Below are positions 17,045 to 24,524 of a stretch of 64,000 nt of DNA, piece after piece. The translations under genes were made by a program, and so were the position numbers. Below the pieces are notes generated by a model. It searched no databases. It saw only the letters and a list, made by a program, of their open reading frames with translations, and was not told where the DNA came from. The first letter of the stretch is position 1. Each line of letters starts with the position of its first letter. This stretch comes from Prevotellaceae bacterium (GTDB lineage Bacteria; Bacteroidota; Bacteroidia; Bacteroidales; Bacteroidaceae): assembly GCA_019420585.1 (NCBI GenBank), contig JAHZGX010000004.1, positions 62,001 through 126,000 of the forward strand. Reading direction: 5' to 3'.

Positions 17045-18016
17045 TCAGCGGATGGGCACGCCCCACTCGGTGCGGAGGGCATCCATCTGCCGCATGACTG
17101 CCAGCGACTCGGCGTGCGGCATCATGGGCGACTCCACCAGTCCTGCCTCCATGCAGCGCGCCGCCTCCAGCACCTGGTATTCGTATCCGGTCACCACTCC
17201 CTCGGGACGCTCATGGGTGGCCACGCGCTCGAAGCCGACATACACCTCCAGCCGCGTGGGATTGTTCACGTTGTCCACCACCACGTAGCCCTCCTCTCCG
17301 CAAATCACCGCGCTGCGGTCGGTGCGGCAGAGGGCACTGCTGGTGAGCGATGCCATCCGCCCGCCCGCGAAGGTGAGCGAGATGCTCTCCTGCAGGTCAA
17401 CCCCCGTGGGACCCACCATGCAGTTGCTCAGCGTGCGCTCCACGTCCGCCCCGAAGCACATGCGCGCAAAGTGGAGCAGGTAGACGCCCAGGTCGAGCAG
17501 CGCGCCGCCGCCCAGTTCGGGGCGCATGACGCGCTCCTTGTGGTCAATCTTGTAGCAGAGCGAGGCCGTGAGCATCCTTGGGCGGCCAATCACGCCGCTC
17601 TGCAGCACCTCGGAGAGGATGCGGCAGATGGGCATGTAGCGTATCCACATGGCCTCGGCCAGGTAGACCCCTTGCTCACGGGCAAGGCCTATCAGCTGCC
17701 CGGCCTCATCCGCGTTCATGGTGAAGGCCTTCTCCACCAGGCACGCCTTGCCGGCCAGCAGGGCGCGGCGGGTGGGCGCGTAGTGGTGGGAGTGCGGCGT
17801 GGCAATGTAGAGGAGGTCCACGCCCGGGTCCTCCATGATGGCATCGTAGGAGCCATACGAGCGCCCTATGCCCAGCGACTGCGCAAACGAGGCAGCCTTC
17901 TCGGCCGACCGCGATGCCACCGCGATGACCCTCACGCCGGGCACCTGCGCAAGCGTGCGGGTCATCTTCTCTGCAATGTGTCCGGCACCTATGATGCCCA
18001 CGTTCAGTGTCTTCAT
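17045..18016 (-). CDS. Gfo/Idh/MocA-family oxidoreductase
   Basis: Proteins of this family are NAD(P)-dependent dehydrogenases acting mostly on sugars or cyclitols. The 323-aa protein starts with a Rossmann nucleotide-binding motif (GIIGAGHIAEKM, residues 8-19) and has VEKAFTMN where the family usually has EKP. It continues with a C-terminal alpha/beta substrate domain containing GGGALLDLGVY. The EKA variant is seen in the dihydrodiol-dehydrogenase-like branch. It is a monocistronic gene with its own promoter box and convergent with the methyltransferase; the substrate is unknown. Confidence 0.9.
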   Translation of the reverse strand: MKTLNVGIIGAGHIAEKMTRTLAQVPGVRVIAVASRSAEKAASFAQSLGIGRSYGSYDAIMEDPGVDLLYIATPHSHHYAPTRRALLAGKACLVEKAFTMNADEAGQLIGLAREQGVYLAEAMWIRYMPICRILSEVLQSGVIGRPRMLTASLCYKIDHKERVMRPELGGGALLDLGVYLLHFARMCFGADVERTLSNCMVGPTGVDLQESISLTFAGGRMASLTSSALCRTDRSAVICGEEGYVVVDNVNNPTRLEVYVGFERVATHERPEGVVTGYEYQVLEAARCMEAGLVESPMMPHAESLAVMRQMDALRTEWGVPIR

Positions 18017-18054
18017 CTCTACTCTCCTGCTTTATTGGTTCTTACTTTCCTGCA

Positions 18055-18062
18055 CAAAGTTA
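18055..18062 (-). promoter_or_regulatory. Promoter -7 box for the Gfo/Idh/MocA gene
   Basis: On the minus strand TAACTTTG matches TAnnTTTG; the start codon is 39 nt downstream. Confidence 0.6.
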
Positions 18063-18110
18063 CGTCTATCCGCCCAAAGCCGCAAGTCCGCACCCCGCCC
18101 ATTTTCACCC

Positions 18111-18220
18111 CCGCAGGGATTTCCGGGAGGCTGCGGTTGCATCGGGCGGAAGACGCGGTTGCATCGGGAGGGAGATGAGGAAGAGAAGATGGGAAGGGAC
18201 GATTGCGCCGGGAGGGAGGC
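18111..18220. repeat. Short second array with 22-bp period
   Basis: The 14-mer GCGGTTGCATCGGG is repeated exactly at 18133 and 18155. A unit matching at 16 of 22 positions follows at 18199, two periods later. Weaker units lie at 18111 and 18177. The array sits between two divergent promoters. Confidence 0.55.
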
Positions 18221-18241
18221 GGGCAAACCGCGGCTTTTCCT

Positions 18242-18249
18242 TAACTTTG
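18242..18249 (+). promoter_or_regulatory. Promoter -7 box for the YgjP-like gene
   Basis: TAACTTTG matches TAnnTTTG. An ATG only 8 nt downstream (18257) would give an almost leaderless mRNA; the preferred start at 18314 gives a leader of about 60 nt. Confidence 0.6.
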
Positions 18250-18313
18250 CACGCGGATGGGCTTGCCCGGATGCAGCGTCACCGCGCAGGAGCAGGCCAT
18301 CCGCACGCGAGGA

Positions 18314-19039
18314 ATGAAAGAGGAGTACATACTGGACGACAGGGAACTGGGCCGCATGAGGGTGAGCGCGAACCCGCGCGCCAGGCGGTTCACCTTCCGG
18401 TGCAAGGACGGCGCACTCACCTGCACCGTGCCTCCGCACACCCTTGCCCGCGAGGTGGCAAGGGCAGTGGAGCAGATGCGCCCCAGCCTGCGCAGGCTGC
18501 TGGAGCAGGGCAGGCGCCGCAGCGAGTCCGCCCTGTTCACCCCCGGGAGCCGCATCGATGCCGACGGCTTCACCTTCCGCTGCATCCAGGCAGATGCCCC
18601 GAAGCCCGGAGTGAGGGAAGACGCAGGCGGAATGACATTCCTGTACCCGCCGGGGACGGACTGGGCAAGTCCCCACCTGCAGCACTGGCTCACCGCCGCC
18701 GTGGAAGAGTGCCTGAGGAGACGCGCCCGCCGCCTGCTCCTGCCGCGGCTGGCTCAGCTGGCCAAGGAGCGCGGCCTGACCTACAGCCGCGCATCCGTGC
18801 GGAAGACCCGCAGCCGCTGGGGAAGCTGCTCCGCGCAGGGCAGCATCAGCCTGAGCATCTACCTCATGCTCCTCCCTCCCACCCTCAGGGACTACATCAT
18901 GCACCACGAGTTGACCCACCTGCTGGAAATGAACCACGGCCCCCGCTTCCACGCCCTGCTCAACCAGGCCGTGGGCGGCCGCTCGGCGGAACTCCGGCAG
19001 GAACTCCGCCACCACCGCACGGCCCTCTGCCTGCAGTGA
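18314..19039 (+). CDS. YgjP/SprT-like metal-dependent hydrolase (DUF45)
   Basis: DUF45/YgjP proteins are small cytoplasmic zincin-like metallohydrolases of poorly known substrate. From ATG 18314 the protein is 241 aa. It shows RSRWGSCS, typical of the family, then the zinc site HHELTHLLEMNH, giving HExxH plus a third His. An in-frame ATG at 18257 would add 19 residues (MGLPGCSV...) without similarity to the domain, so I prefer 18314. It stands alone, followed by an EEP-family gene 127 nt later. Confidence 0.85.
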   Translation: MKEEYILDDRELGRMRVSANPRARRFTFRCKDGALTCTVPPHTLAREVARAVEQMRPSLRRLLEQGRRRSESALFTPGSRIDADGFTFRCIQADAPKPGVREDAGGMTFLYPPGTDWASPHLQHWLTAAVEECLRRRARRLLLPRLAQLAKERGLTYSRASVRKTRSRWGSCSAQGSISLSIYLMLLPPTLRDYIMHHELTHLLEMNHGPRFHALLNQAVGGRSAELRQELRHHRTALCLQ

Positions 19040-19166
19040 CGCCTCCGCAGCCGCACGCAACTATCCGCGCCGGCGGCCTCATCCGTTTGGCGCAATTGTC
19101 CTGCCAAGAAAATCCGGCAGTCTCATCCATTCGGACCGACCGGCACAACCATTCGCACAAAATCAC

Positions 19167-20114
19167 ATGACATACCGCATCAGACTGACCCTCATCACCT
19201 TGCTGCTCGCAACCGCACATGCCGCAGGGCAGAGAGTAATGTGGTGGAACGTGGAGAACCTGTTCGACTGCCGCCACGATACGCTCAAGAACGACCATGA
19301 GTTCCTTCCCGGAAGCAGCCGCCACTGGACGTACAGCCGCTACCGGCAGAAACTGGACAACGTGGCCCGCACCATTGCAGCCGCCTCCGACGGGGACGAG
19401 TGGCCCATGCTCGTGGGGCTGGCCGAGGTGGAAAACGACTCCGTGCTGCGCGACCTCACCCGCCGCAGCCCGCTCCAACTGGCCAAGTACGCCTACACCC
19501 ACTATGAAGGACCCGACCTGAGAGGCATCGACTGCGCCCTGCTCTACCAGCCACGCCAGTTCCACCTGCTGGGCAGCACACCGGTGCGCGTGCCGTCGGC
19601 CAGCCACGGATTCCGCCCCACGCGCGACCTGCTCCACGCATGGGGCACGCTGCCCGGCGGAGACACCCTGCACGTCATCTGCCTGCATTTCCCCAGCCGG
19701 GCAGGCGGCAAGCGGCAGACCGGCAGGCACCGCCTGCTGGCTGCCCAGACGCTCTGCACCCTGCTGGACTCGCTCAGCGGGAAGCACGTGCTGGTGATGG
19801 GCGACTTCAACGCAGGAGCGGCCGACCCCGTCTTCAGCCCCATCGGCGCACGCCTGCATTCGCTCACCCCCTCCGGGCGGAGGGAAAAGAAGAAGCCCCA
19901 GGGCACCTATTGCTACCAAGGGCTCTGGGACTTCATCGACCATATTCTCGTAAGTCGCTCCCTGCAGTCACGCTGCAGCGAGCATATAGCGGTGGGATGC
20001 TTCCCCTTCCTGCTCACCGAGGAGGGCCTCCCCCACCGCACCTATCGCGGACCCGCTTATGCAGGCGGCATATCCGACCACCTGCCCATCTGGGCCGACC
20101 TATCCATCAAGTAG
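19167..20114 (+). CDS. Exported endonuclease/exonuclease/phosphatase family protein
   Basis: The EEP fold hydrolyses phosphodiester or phosphomonoester bonds with Mg2+. The 315-aa protein has a signal peptide (about residues 1-21). It carries the family motifs in order: WWNVENLF, GLAEVEN (metal-binding Glu), GIDCALLY, MGDFNA, FIDHILVS and SDHLPIW (catalytic Asp-His). An exported nuclease or phosphatase is likely; the substrate is not evident. Its 3' end overlaps the end of the convergent aroC by 58 bp. Confidence 0.9.
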   Translation: MTYRIRLTLITLLLATAHAAGQRVMWWNVENLFDCRHDTLKNDHEFLPGSSRHWTYSRYRQKLDNVARTIAAASDGDEWPMLVGLAEVENDSVLRDLTRRSPLQLAKYAYTHYEGPDLRGIDCALLYQPRQFHLLGSTPVRVPSASHGFRPTRDLLHAWGTLPGGDTLHVICLHFPSRAGGKRQTGRHRLLAAQTLCTLLDSLSGKHVLVMGDFNAGAADPVFSPIGARLHSLTPSGRREKKKPQGTYCYQGLWDFIDHILVSRSLQSRCSEHIAVGCFPFLLTEEGLPHRTYRGPAYAGGISDHLPIWADLSIK

Positions 20115-21160
20115 CAGTCGGCCAGCGTCATGGCAGCCATTGCCTCCACCACGGGAACCGCCCGGGGAAGCACGCAGGGGTCATGCCGTCCGCGTGCCTT
20201 GAGCGTCACGGGCTCGCCGGCATGGTTGACCGTATCCTGCTCCCTGAGCAAGGTGGCCACGGGCTTGAAGGCCACGCGGAAGTAAATGTCCTGACCGTTG
20301 GAGATGCCACCCTGGATGCCGCCGCTGCGGTTTGTGGCAGTAGTGATGCCGCCCCGCCCGTCGGGCACGAAGCAGTCGTTCTGCTCGCTGCCCCGCTGTG
20401 TCACCCCGGCAAATCCCATGCCGTACTCGAATCCCTTCACCGCATTGATGCCCAGCATGGCCGCTCCCAACAGGGCATGCAACTTGCCGAAGGCGGGCTC
20501 GCCCCAGCCCACGGGACAGCCCTTCACCACGCAGGCTATCACGCCGCCGATGGTATCTCCCTCGGCCTTTACCTCCCTGATGAGTTCCGCCATGCGGGCA
20601 GCCGCCCGGCTGTCGGGGCATCGCACGTCATTTGTTTCCGTCTGCGCCAGGTCGTAGTCAGCGTAAGTTCCGGGCAGCACAATGTCTCCCACCTGCTGCG
20701 TGTAGGCCTGTACCGTGACTCCCAGTTCCCTGAGCATCAGCTTGGCAAACGCTCCGCCTACCACACGGCTTATGGTCTCACGGGCAGAACTGCGCCCTCC
20801 GCCGCGGTGGTCACGCAGCCCGTACTTCTGTGCATAGGTGTAGTCGGCGTGGCTGGGACGGTACAGCATGCGCATGTTGTCATAGTCCTGGCTGTGCTGA
20901 TTGGCGTTGCGTACGATGAAGCCAACGGGGCAACCCGTGGTGCGCCCCTCGAACACGCCGCTCAGCAACTCCACTCTGTCGGCCTCCTGACGGGCAGTAG
21001 TGAGGGCGCTCTGTCCCGGCCGGCGGCGGTCGAGTTCGTGCTGTATGAAGTCGGTGTCCACTGCAAGCCCGGCCGGTATGCCGTCAATCACGCCGCCCAC
21101 GGCGGCTCCATGGCTCTCGCCGAATGTGGTGAGCCGGAATATGTTGCCGAATGTATTCAA
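20057..21160 (-). CDS. aroC: Chorismate synthase
   Basis: AroC makes chorismate from 5-enolpyruvylshikimate-3-phosphate, the last step of the shikimate pathway, and needs reduced FMN. The family start NTFGNIFRLTTFGESHG follows a TTG codon at 21160 that has AGGGAGG 7 nt upstream. With that start the protein is 367 aa, the normal length; an ATG at 21190 would add ten residues. The motifs GRSSARETISRV, NRSGGIQGGISNG and the C-terminal RHDPC are present. It is third in a probable operon after the small exported protein and slyD genes. The C-terminal coding end overlaps the convergent EEP gene. Confidence 0.95.
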   Translation of the reverse strand: MNTFGNIFRLTTFGESHGAAVGGVIDGIPAGLAVDTDFIQHELDRRRPGQSALTTARQEADRVELLSGVFEGRTTGCPVGFIVRNANQHSQDYDNMRMLYRPSHADYTYAQKYGLRDHRGGGRSSARETISRVVGGAFAKLMLRELGVTVQAYTQQVGDIVLPGTYADYDLAQTETNDVRCPDSRAAARMAELIREVKAEGDTIGGVIACVVKGCPVGWGEPAFGKLHALLGAAMLGINAVKGFEYGMGFAGVTQRGSEQNDCFVPDGRGGITTATNRSGGIQGGISNGQDIYFRVAFKPVATLLREQDTVNHAGEPVTLKARGRHDPCVLPRAVPVVEAMAAMTLADCYLMDRSAQMGRWSDMPPA

Positions 21161-21246
21161 TTTCGCATCCTCCCTGTTTATTGATGACATTTGCCCCCTC
21201 TCCGATGCCGTTGGCGGCAGGAAGAAGGGGCATCGTGTAATGTTCC

Positions 21247-21849
21247 TCAATGGCAGCCACCGCAGCCGGAGCCGCACTCACCGTCACCGCAGCCGCCTCC
21301 GCAGCCCGAGCATCCGCCCTCGCCGCCACAGCCTCCGCAGCCGCCCTGTCCGGACATGGCCGTGAGGGTCTGGCTCACCTCCTCGTCAGTGGCGGGGCGT
21401 GACTGCTCCACCTTGCCCACGAAGCGCAGTGCCTTGCCGGCCAGGGGATGGTTGAGATCCACGGTCACCGTGCCTTCACCGATGGCGGCAATGAGTCCGT
21501 TGAAGCGGTGACCGTCACCATCCTGCAGGGGTACCACGGCACCCTCGTAGATATACCGCGAGTCAAGTTTGCCGTCAATCTCGAACATGCTGCTGGGCAC
21601 CTCCTGCCTTCCCTGCGGGTCATACTCACCATAAGCCTGGTCGACCGACAGGGTAAAGTCAAACTGCGCGCCGCTCCCCAGCGGGGCTATCTCTTTCTCG
21701 AAGTCATCCAGGGTCATACCCAGCCCGGTGAGGAACTCAAAGGGGCTCTGCTCGGTGGCTTCCTCCACCAGTTCCGGCTCCTGTCCGTCGGTCAGTCCAT
21801 AAAGTTTGTATGACACACTGATGTACTTGTTTGTTGCTTCTGTTGACAT
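21247..21849 (-). CDS. slyD: SlyD-type FKBP peptidyl-prolyl isomerase with Cys/Gly-rich metal tail
   Basis: SlyD proteins are cytoplasmic prolyl isomerases and chaperones; in enterobacteria a His-rich tail binds nickel for hydrogenase assembly. From ATG 21849 the protein is 200 aa. An FKBP domain with an inserted IF chaperone domain (VDQAYGEYDPQGRQEVPSS through NHPLAGKALRF) covers residues 8-150. A roughly 35-residue tail follows, with eight Cys in Gly-rich CGGC/CSGC spacing and a final His. The tail suggests binding of a soft metal. An upstream GTG at 21888 would overlap the previous stop (GTGA) and is an alternative start. Confidence 0.9.
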   Translation of the reverse strand: MSTEATNKYISVSYKLYGLTDGQEPELVEEATEQSPFEFLTGLGMTLDDFEKEIAPLGSGAQFDFTLSVDQAYGEYDPQGRQEVPSSMFEIDGKLDSRYIYEGAVVPLQDGDGHRFNGLIAAIGEGTVTVDLNHPLAGKALRFVGKVEQSRPATDEEVSQTLTAMSGQGGCGGCGGEGGCSGCGGGCGDGECGSGCGGCH

Positions 21850-21884
21850 ATCTGTTTGTTGTAAAGTTGATTCATTCGTGCGGT

Positions 21885-22403
21885 TCACTCCTCCTCTTCC
21901 CTGCTGCCAAGGATGTCCTCAAGCACAGGAGCCACGTACCGGTGCACGGTGCCGGCCACCTTCTGCGCCACGTCTGGCATGCGGGAAAGGTATACGCAGG
22001 CCTCCAACTGAGGTATGCTCACGGCGCACACCTTGCCGGACTCCTGCCTGAGAAACTTATAGGCAAGCAAGTTGTCCTGCCCTTTCAGCGTGGTGCGGAA
22101 ATTCATGGTACGCTCCTCCTGCATGTCTGCGGCAGGAACCGCGGTACCCTCCCAGCGGGAAGTCCGTGCCACGATTTTACCCTTCACGGCCACCGCAGCC
22201 TCCAGCCGTGTGCCCTCCACACTTGTGAAACTCCCGGTCAACTTGGTCAATGCCTTCTTCATCCGCCGCTCATCGGCCTTCTGTCTGCTGGCAGCACTCT
22301 CTGTCGGCGTGGCTCCGGTCACACCGTCCACCCGCGTGGCACGTGCTCCCGAGGCTGTTGCCAGGAGCATGACAAGCAGCAGCGGCAACACTCTCTTAGC
22401 CAT
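21885..22403 (-). CDS. Small exported protein with a flavinylation-like motif, function unknown
   Basis: I do not recognise this family. The 172-aa protein has a signal peptide (about residues 1-22). Immediately after it is DGVTGAT (Asp26, Thr29, Gly30, Ala31, Thr32), an exact match to the Dxx(S/T)GAT target of ApbE flavin transferases. The rest is a charged helical stretch (about 35-55), a beta-rich region, and an acidic end (EEEE). No FMN_bind domain is visible, so flavinylation is speculative. It is first in the operon with slyD and aroC. Confidence 0.75.
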   Translation of the reverse strand: MAKRVLPLLLVMLLATASGARATRVDGVTGATPTESAASRQKADERRMKKALTKLTGSFTSVEGTRLEAAVAVKGKIVARTSRWEGTAVPAADMQEERTMNFRTTLKGQDNLLAYKFLRQESGKVCAVSIPQLEACVYLSRMPDVAQKVAGTVHRYVAPVLEDILGSREEEE

Positions 22404-22432
22404 ATCTCACTTCGTTTTAATGGTTCTGCATG

Positions 22433-22440
22433 CAAAGGTA
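22433..22440 (-). promoter_or_regulatory. Promoter -7 box for the small exported protein-slyD-aroC operon
   Basis: On the minus strand TACCTTTG matches TAnnTTTG; the first start codon is 30 nt downstream. Confidence 0.65.
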
Positions 22441-22510
22441 GGGATTTATTTTGGGATATGCCGCCACTCCGTGTGCAAACGCAAAGCGCGCCGCATGCAA
22501 AGGGAGAGTG

Positions 22511-22538
22511 AACAAATATAAAAAACGCAAAGCAGTGC
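22511..22538 (+). repeat. Dispersed palindromic motif, copy 2
   Basis: Matches 47242-47269 at 23 of 28 positions (AACAAAT then AAAAACGCA). It lies about 100 bp from copy 2 of the 84-bp element. No gene lies in 22441-22790. Confidence 0.65.
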
Positions 22539-22634
22539 GAGAGGAAATAAAGAGGCTCAGTGATTTTCCTTTGGAGCAAATTTATTTTTCTCTCCAATAT
22601 TCGCATTTTAGCCAAACCACCCGATTTTTTTTCC

Positions 22635-22719
22635 AGTTAGAGAAAAAAATTTCTCTAACTAGACTTTTATTTTTTCCTAGGCAGGTAGTTTTTTCGCGCT
22701 TTGTTTAAAACATCAAGAC
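22635..22719 (+). repeat. 85-bp AT-rich hairpin element, copy 2
   Basis: A hairpin (AGTTAGAGAAA/TTTCTCTAACT) is followed by CTTTTATTTTTTCC, TTCGCG and ATCAAGAC in the same order and spacing as at 11654-11737. The hairpin arms differ in sequence between copies but both pair, which suggests conserved structure. Confidence 0.7.
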
Positions 22720-22736
22720 GCAGGGGGGGACAAAAG

Positions 22737-22765
22737 AAGGGACTGCATCTGGGATGCAGTCCCTT
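22737..22765 (-). terminator. Terminator of the small lipoprotein gene
   Basis: A perfect 12-bp stem (AAGGGACTGCAT/ATGCAGTCCCTT) with a 5-nt loop lies 26 nt past the stop codon of the minus-strand gene. A short T-run follows. Confidence 0.75.
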
Positions 22766-22790
22766 ATGATACCTTTGGGGTAGTTTCTGA

Positions 22791-22985
22791 TTATTCAGCA
22801 ACCACAGCAGCGGTGTCAGCCACAGTGCTATCTGCAACAGCGCTGTCAGCAACAACAGTGTCCTCTGCGATAGCCTCGCATGCTACGCTGTCAGAATCAG
22901 CGCAGCAACCCTGCTCTGTCTTGTTACCACAAGATGCGAAAGACACAGCAACAACGGCTGCGAACACAAATGCTAACTTTTTCAT
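22791..22985 (-). CDS. Small repetitive lipoprotein
   Basis: The 64-aa protein has a lipoprotein signal peptide with lipobox SFASC (Cys19). A short mature part contains CC and a run of Val-Ala-Asp-Ser/Thr repeats (VADSAVADSTVADTAAV). Similar tiny Ala/Asp-rich lipoproteins are common in Bacteroidales; no function is known to me. It has its own promoter and a strong terminator, so it is likely well expressed. Confidence 0.75.
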   Translation of the reverse strand: MKKLAFVFAAVVAVSFASCGNKTEQGCCADSDSVACEAIAEDTVVADSAVADSTVADTAAVVAE

Positions 22986-23036
22986 TTCTCTTTGCTTTTA
23001 AATTTGTAAAACAATCAATTGCTTTCTAAAACGCTG

Positions 23037-23044
23037 CAAAGGTA
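23037..23044 (-). promoter_or_regulatory. Promoter -7 box for the small lipoprotein
   Basis: On the minus strand TACCTTTG matches TAnnTTTG; the start codon is 52 nt downstream. Confidence 0.65.
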
Positions 23045-23186
23045 CGCACTTTTTCCATACATTGTGTTCGCACAAGGCTACTTTTTTGTGAAGAAAAAGG
23101 TATATTTTTCATAATATGCTGATTATCAGAATCAGCAACAACTATTCTTGCATCTGTGAAGCCTTGTTTCTTTGCCTGTTTTGCAC

Positions 23187-23194
23187 TACCTTTG
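23187..23194 (+). promoter_or_regulatory. Promoter -7 box for mtaB, very close to the start codon
   Basis: TACCTTTG is followed after four bases by the ATG at 23199. Since this box is centred near -7, the transcript should begin within a few bases of the start codon. Confidence 0.55.
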
Positions 23195-23198
23195 CAGC

Positions 23199-24524
23199 AT
23201 GTATGACTTTTCAGGCAAGAAAGCCGCCTACTTTACCCTAGGGTGCAAACTCAACTTCGCAGAGACAAGCACCGTGGGGCAGCAACTCAAGGAGGCGGGC
23301 GTGGACACCGCAGCCCCAGGCGAGGTGGCAGATATATGTATAGTGAACACATGCAGCGTGACGGAAGTGGCCGATGCCAAATGCCGCCAGGCCATCAGCC
23401 GCATGGTGCGCCGACACCCGGGGGCACTGGTCATCGTGACCGGATGCTATGCGCAACTGAAGCCCGGGCAGGTGGCTTCGCTCGAGGGAGTGGACCTGGT
23501 GCTCGGAGCCGAGCAGAAGGGTGACATACTGCGCCACATAGCCGAGCGCATTGACATGATGCCCGAAGAACGCGCACTGCTGGCGCACGGACATGAGACC
23601 GTGAGCACTGCGGACATACGCACGTTCGTGCCCAGTTGCTCCTGCGGCGACCGCACACGCTACTTCCTCAAGGTGCAGGACGGCTGCAACTATTACTGCA
23701 CCTATTGCACCATACCCCTTGCACGCGGGCGCAGCCGCAACGGCAGCATAGCCTCCATGGTGGAGCAGGCCAGGCAGGTTGCCGCACAAGGGGGACGCGA
23801 GATTGTGATTACGGGCGTAAACATAGGCGACTTCGGACGCTCCACGGGCGAGTCGTTCATCGACCTCATACGTGCCTTGGACCAAGTGGAGGGCATATCC
23901 CGCTACCGCATCAGCAGCATAGAGCCCAACCTGCTCACCGATGAGGTGATTGACTTCTGTGCCCAGAGCCGTGCCTTCATGCCTCACTTCCACATTCCCT
24001 TGCAGAGCGGATCCGACGAGGTACTGCGCCTGATGCACCGGCGTTATGACACTCGGCTCTTTGCTGACAAGGTGGCACACGTGCGCAAGGTGATGCCCGA
24101 TGCCTTCATCGGCGTAGACGTGATTGTGGGCACACGCGGTGAGACTGACGCGCTGTTTGCCGAAGCCATGCAGTTCATGGCAGAGGTGGACGTAAGCCAG
24201 TACCATGTGTTCAGTTACAGCGAGCGCCCCGGCACCCGTGCCCTGCAGATTCCCCATGTGGTATCGCCCGAACAGAAGCACGAGCGCAGCCAGCAGGTAT
24301 TGGCACTGAGCGAGCGCAAACTGCATGACTTCTACGCACGGTTCCGTGGCACAAGCCGCCCCGTTCTGCTGGAGCACAGCCGCAGCAAGGGGGTGATGCA
24401 CGGATTTACGGACAATTACATACGGGTCTCCGTCCAGACCCAAGGCATGGACAACCGGATAGCGGATGTGATGCTGGGAGACTGGGATGCCGACAGGACA
24501 GCCCTTCAAGGAACATTATCATGA
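23199..24524 (+). CDS. mtaB: tRNA (N6-threonylcarbamoyladenosine-C2)-methylthiotransferase, MtaB type
   Basis: MtaB-class radical SAM enzymes convert t6A to ms2t6A at position 37 of tRNAs that read ANN codons. From ATG 23199 the protein is 441 aa. An N-terminal UPF0004 domain has three cluster Cys (TLGCKLN, NTCSVTE, TGCYAQL). The radical SAM motif is CNYYCTYC (CxxxCxxC), and a C-terminal TRAM domain ends the protein. An in-frame TTG at 23172 lies upstream of the promoter box, so 23199 is preferred. It overlaps the next gene by 4 bp (ATGA). Confidence 0.93.
   Translation: MYDFSGKKAAYFTLGCKLNFAETSTVGQQLKEAGVDTAAPGEVADICIVNTCSVTEVADAKCRQAISRMVRRHPGALVIVTGCYAQLKPGQVASLEGVDLVLGAEQKGDILRHIAERIDMMPEERALLAHGHETVSTADIRTFVPSCSCGDRTRYFLKVQDGCNYYCTYCTIPLARGRSRNGSIASMVEQARQVAAQGGREIVITGVNIGDFGRSTGESFIDLIRALDQVEGISRYRISSIEPNLLTDEVIDFCAQSRAFMPHFHIPLQSGSDEVLRLMHRRYDTRLFADKVAHVRKVMPDAFIGVDVIVGTRGETDALFAEAMQFMAEVDVSQYHVFSYSERPGTRALQIPHVVSPEQKHERSQQVLALSERKLHDFYARFRGTSRPVLLEHSRSKGVMHGFTDNYIRVSVQTQGMDNRIADVMLGDWDADRTALQGTLS

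Noticed and set aside
19640..21184. A 514-aa plus-strand open frame across the EEP gene and aroC
   Set aside because: Both real genes are well supported by motifs; this frame is low-complexity and lacks motifs.
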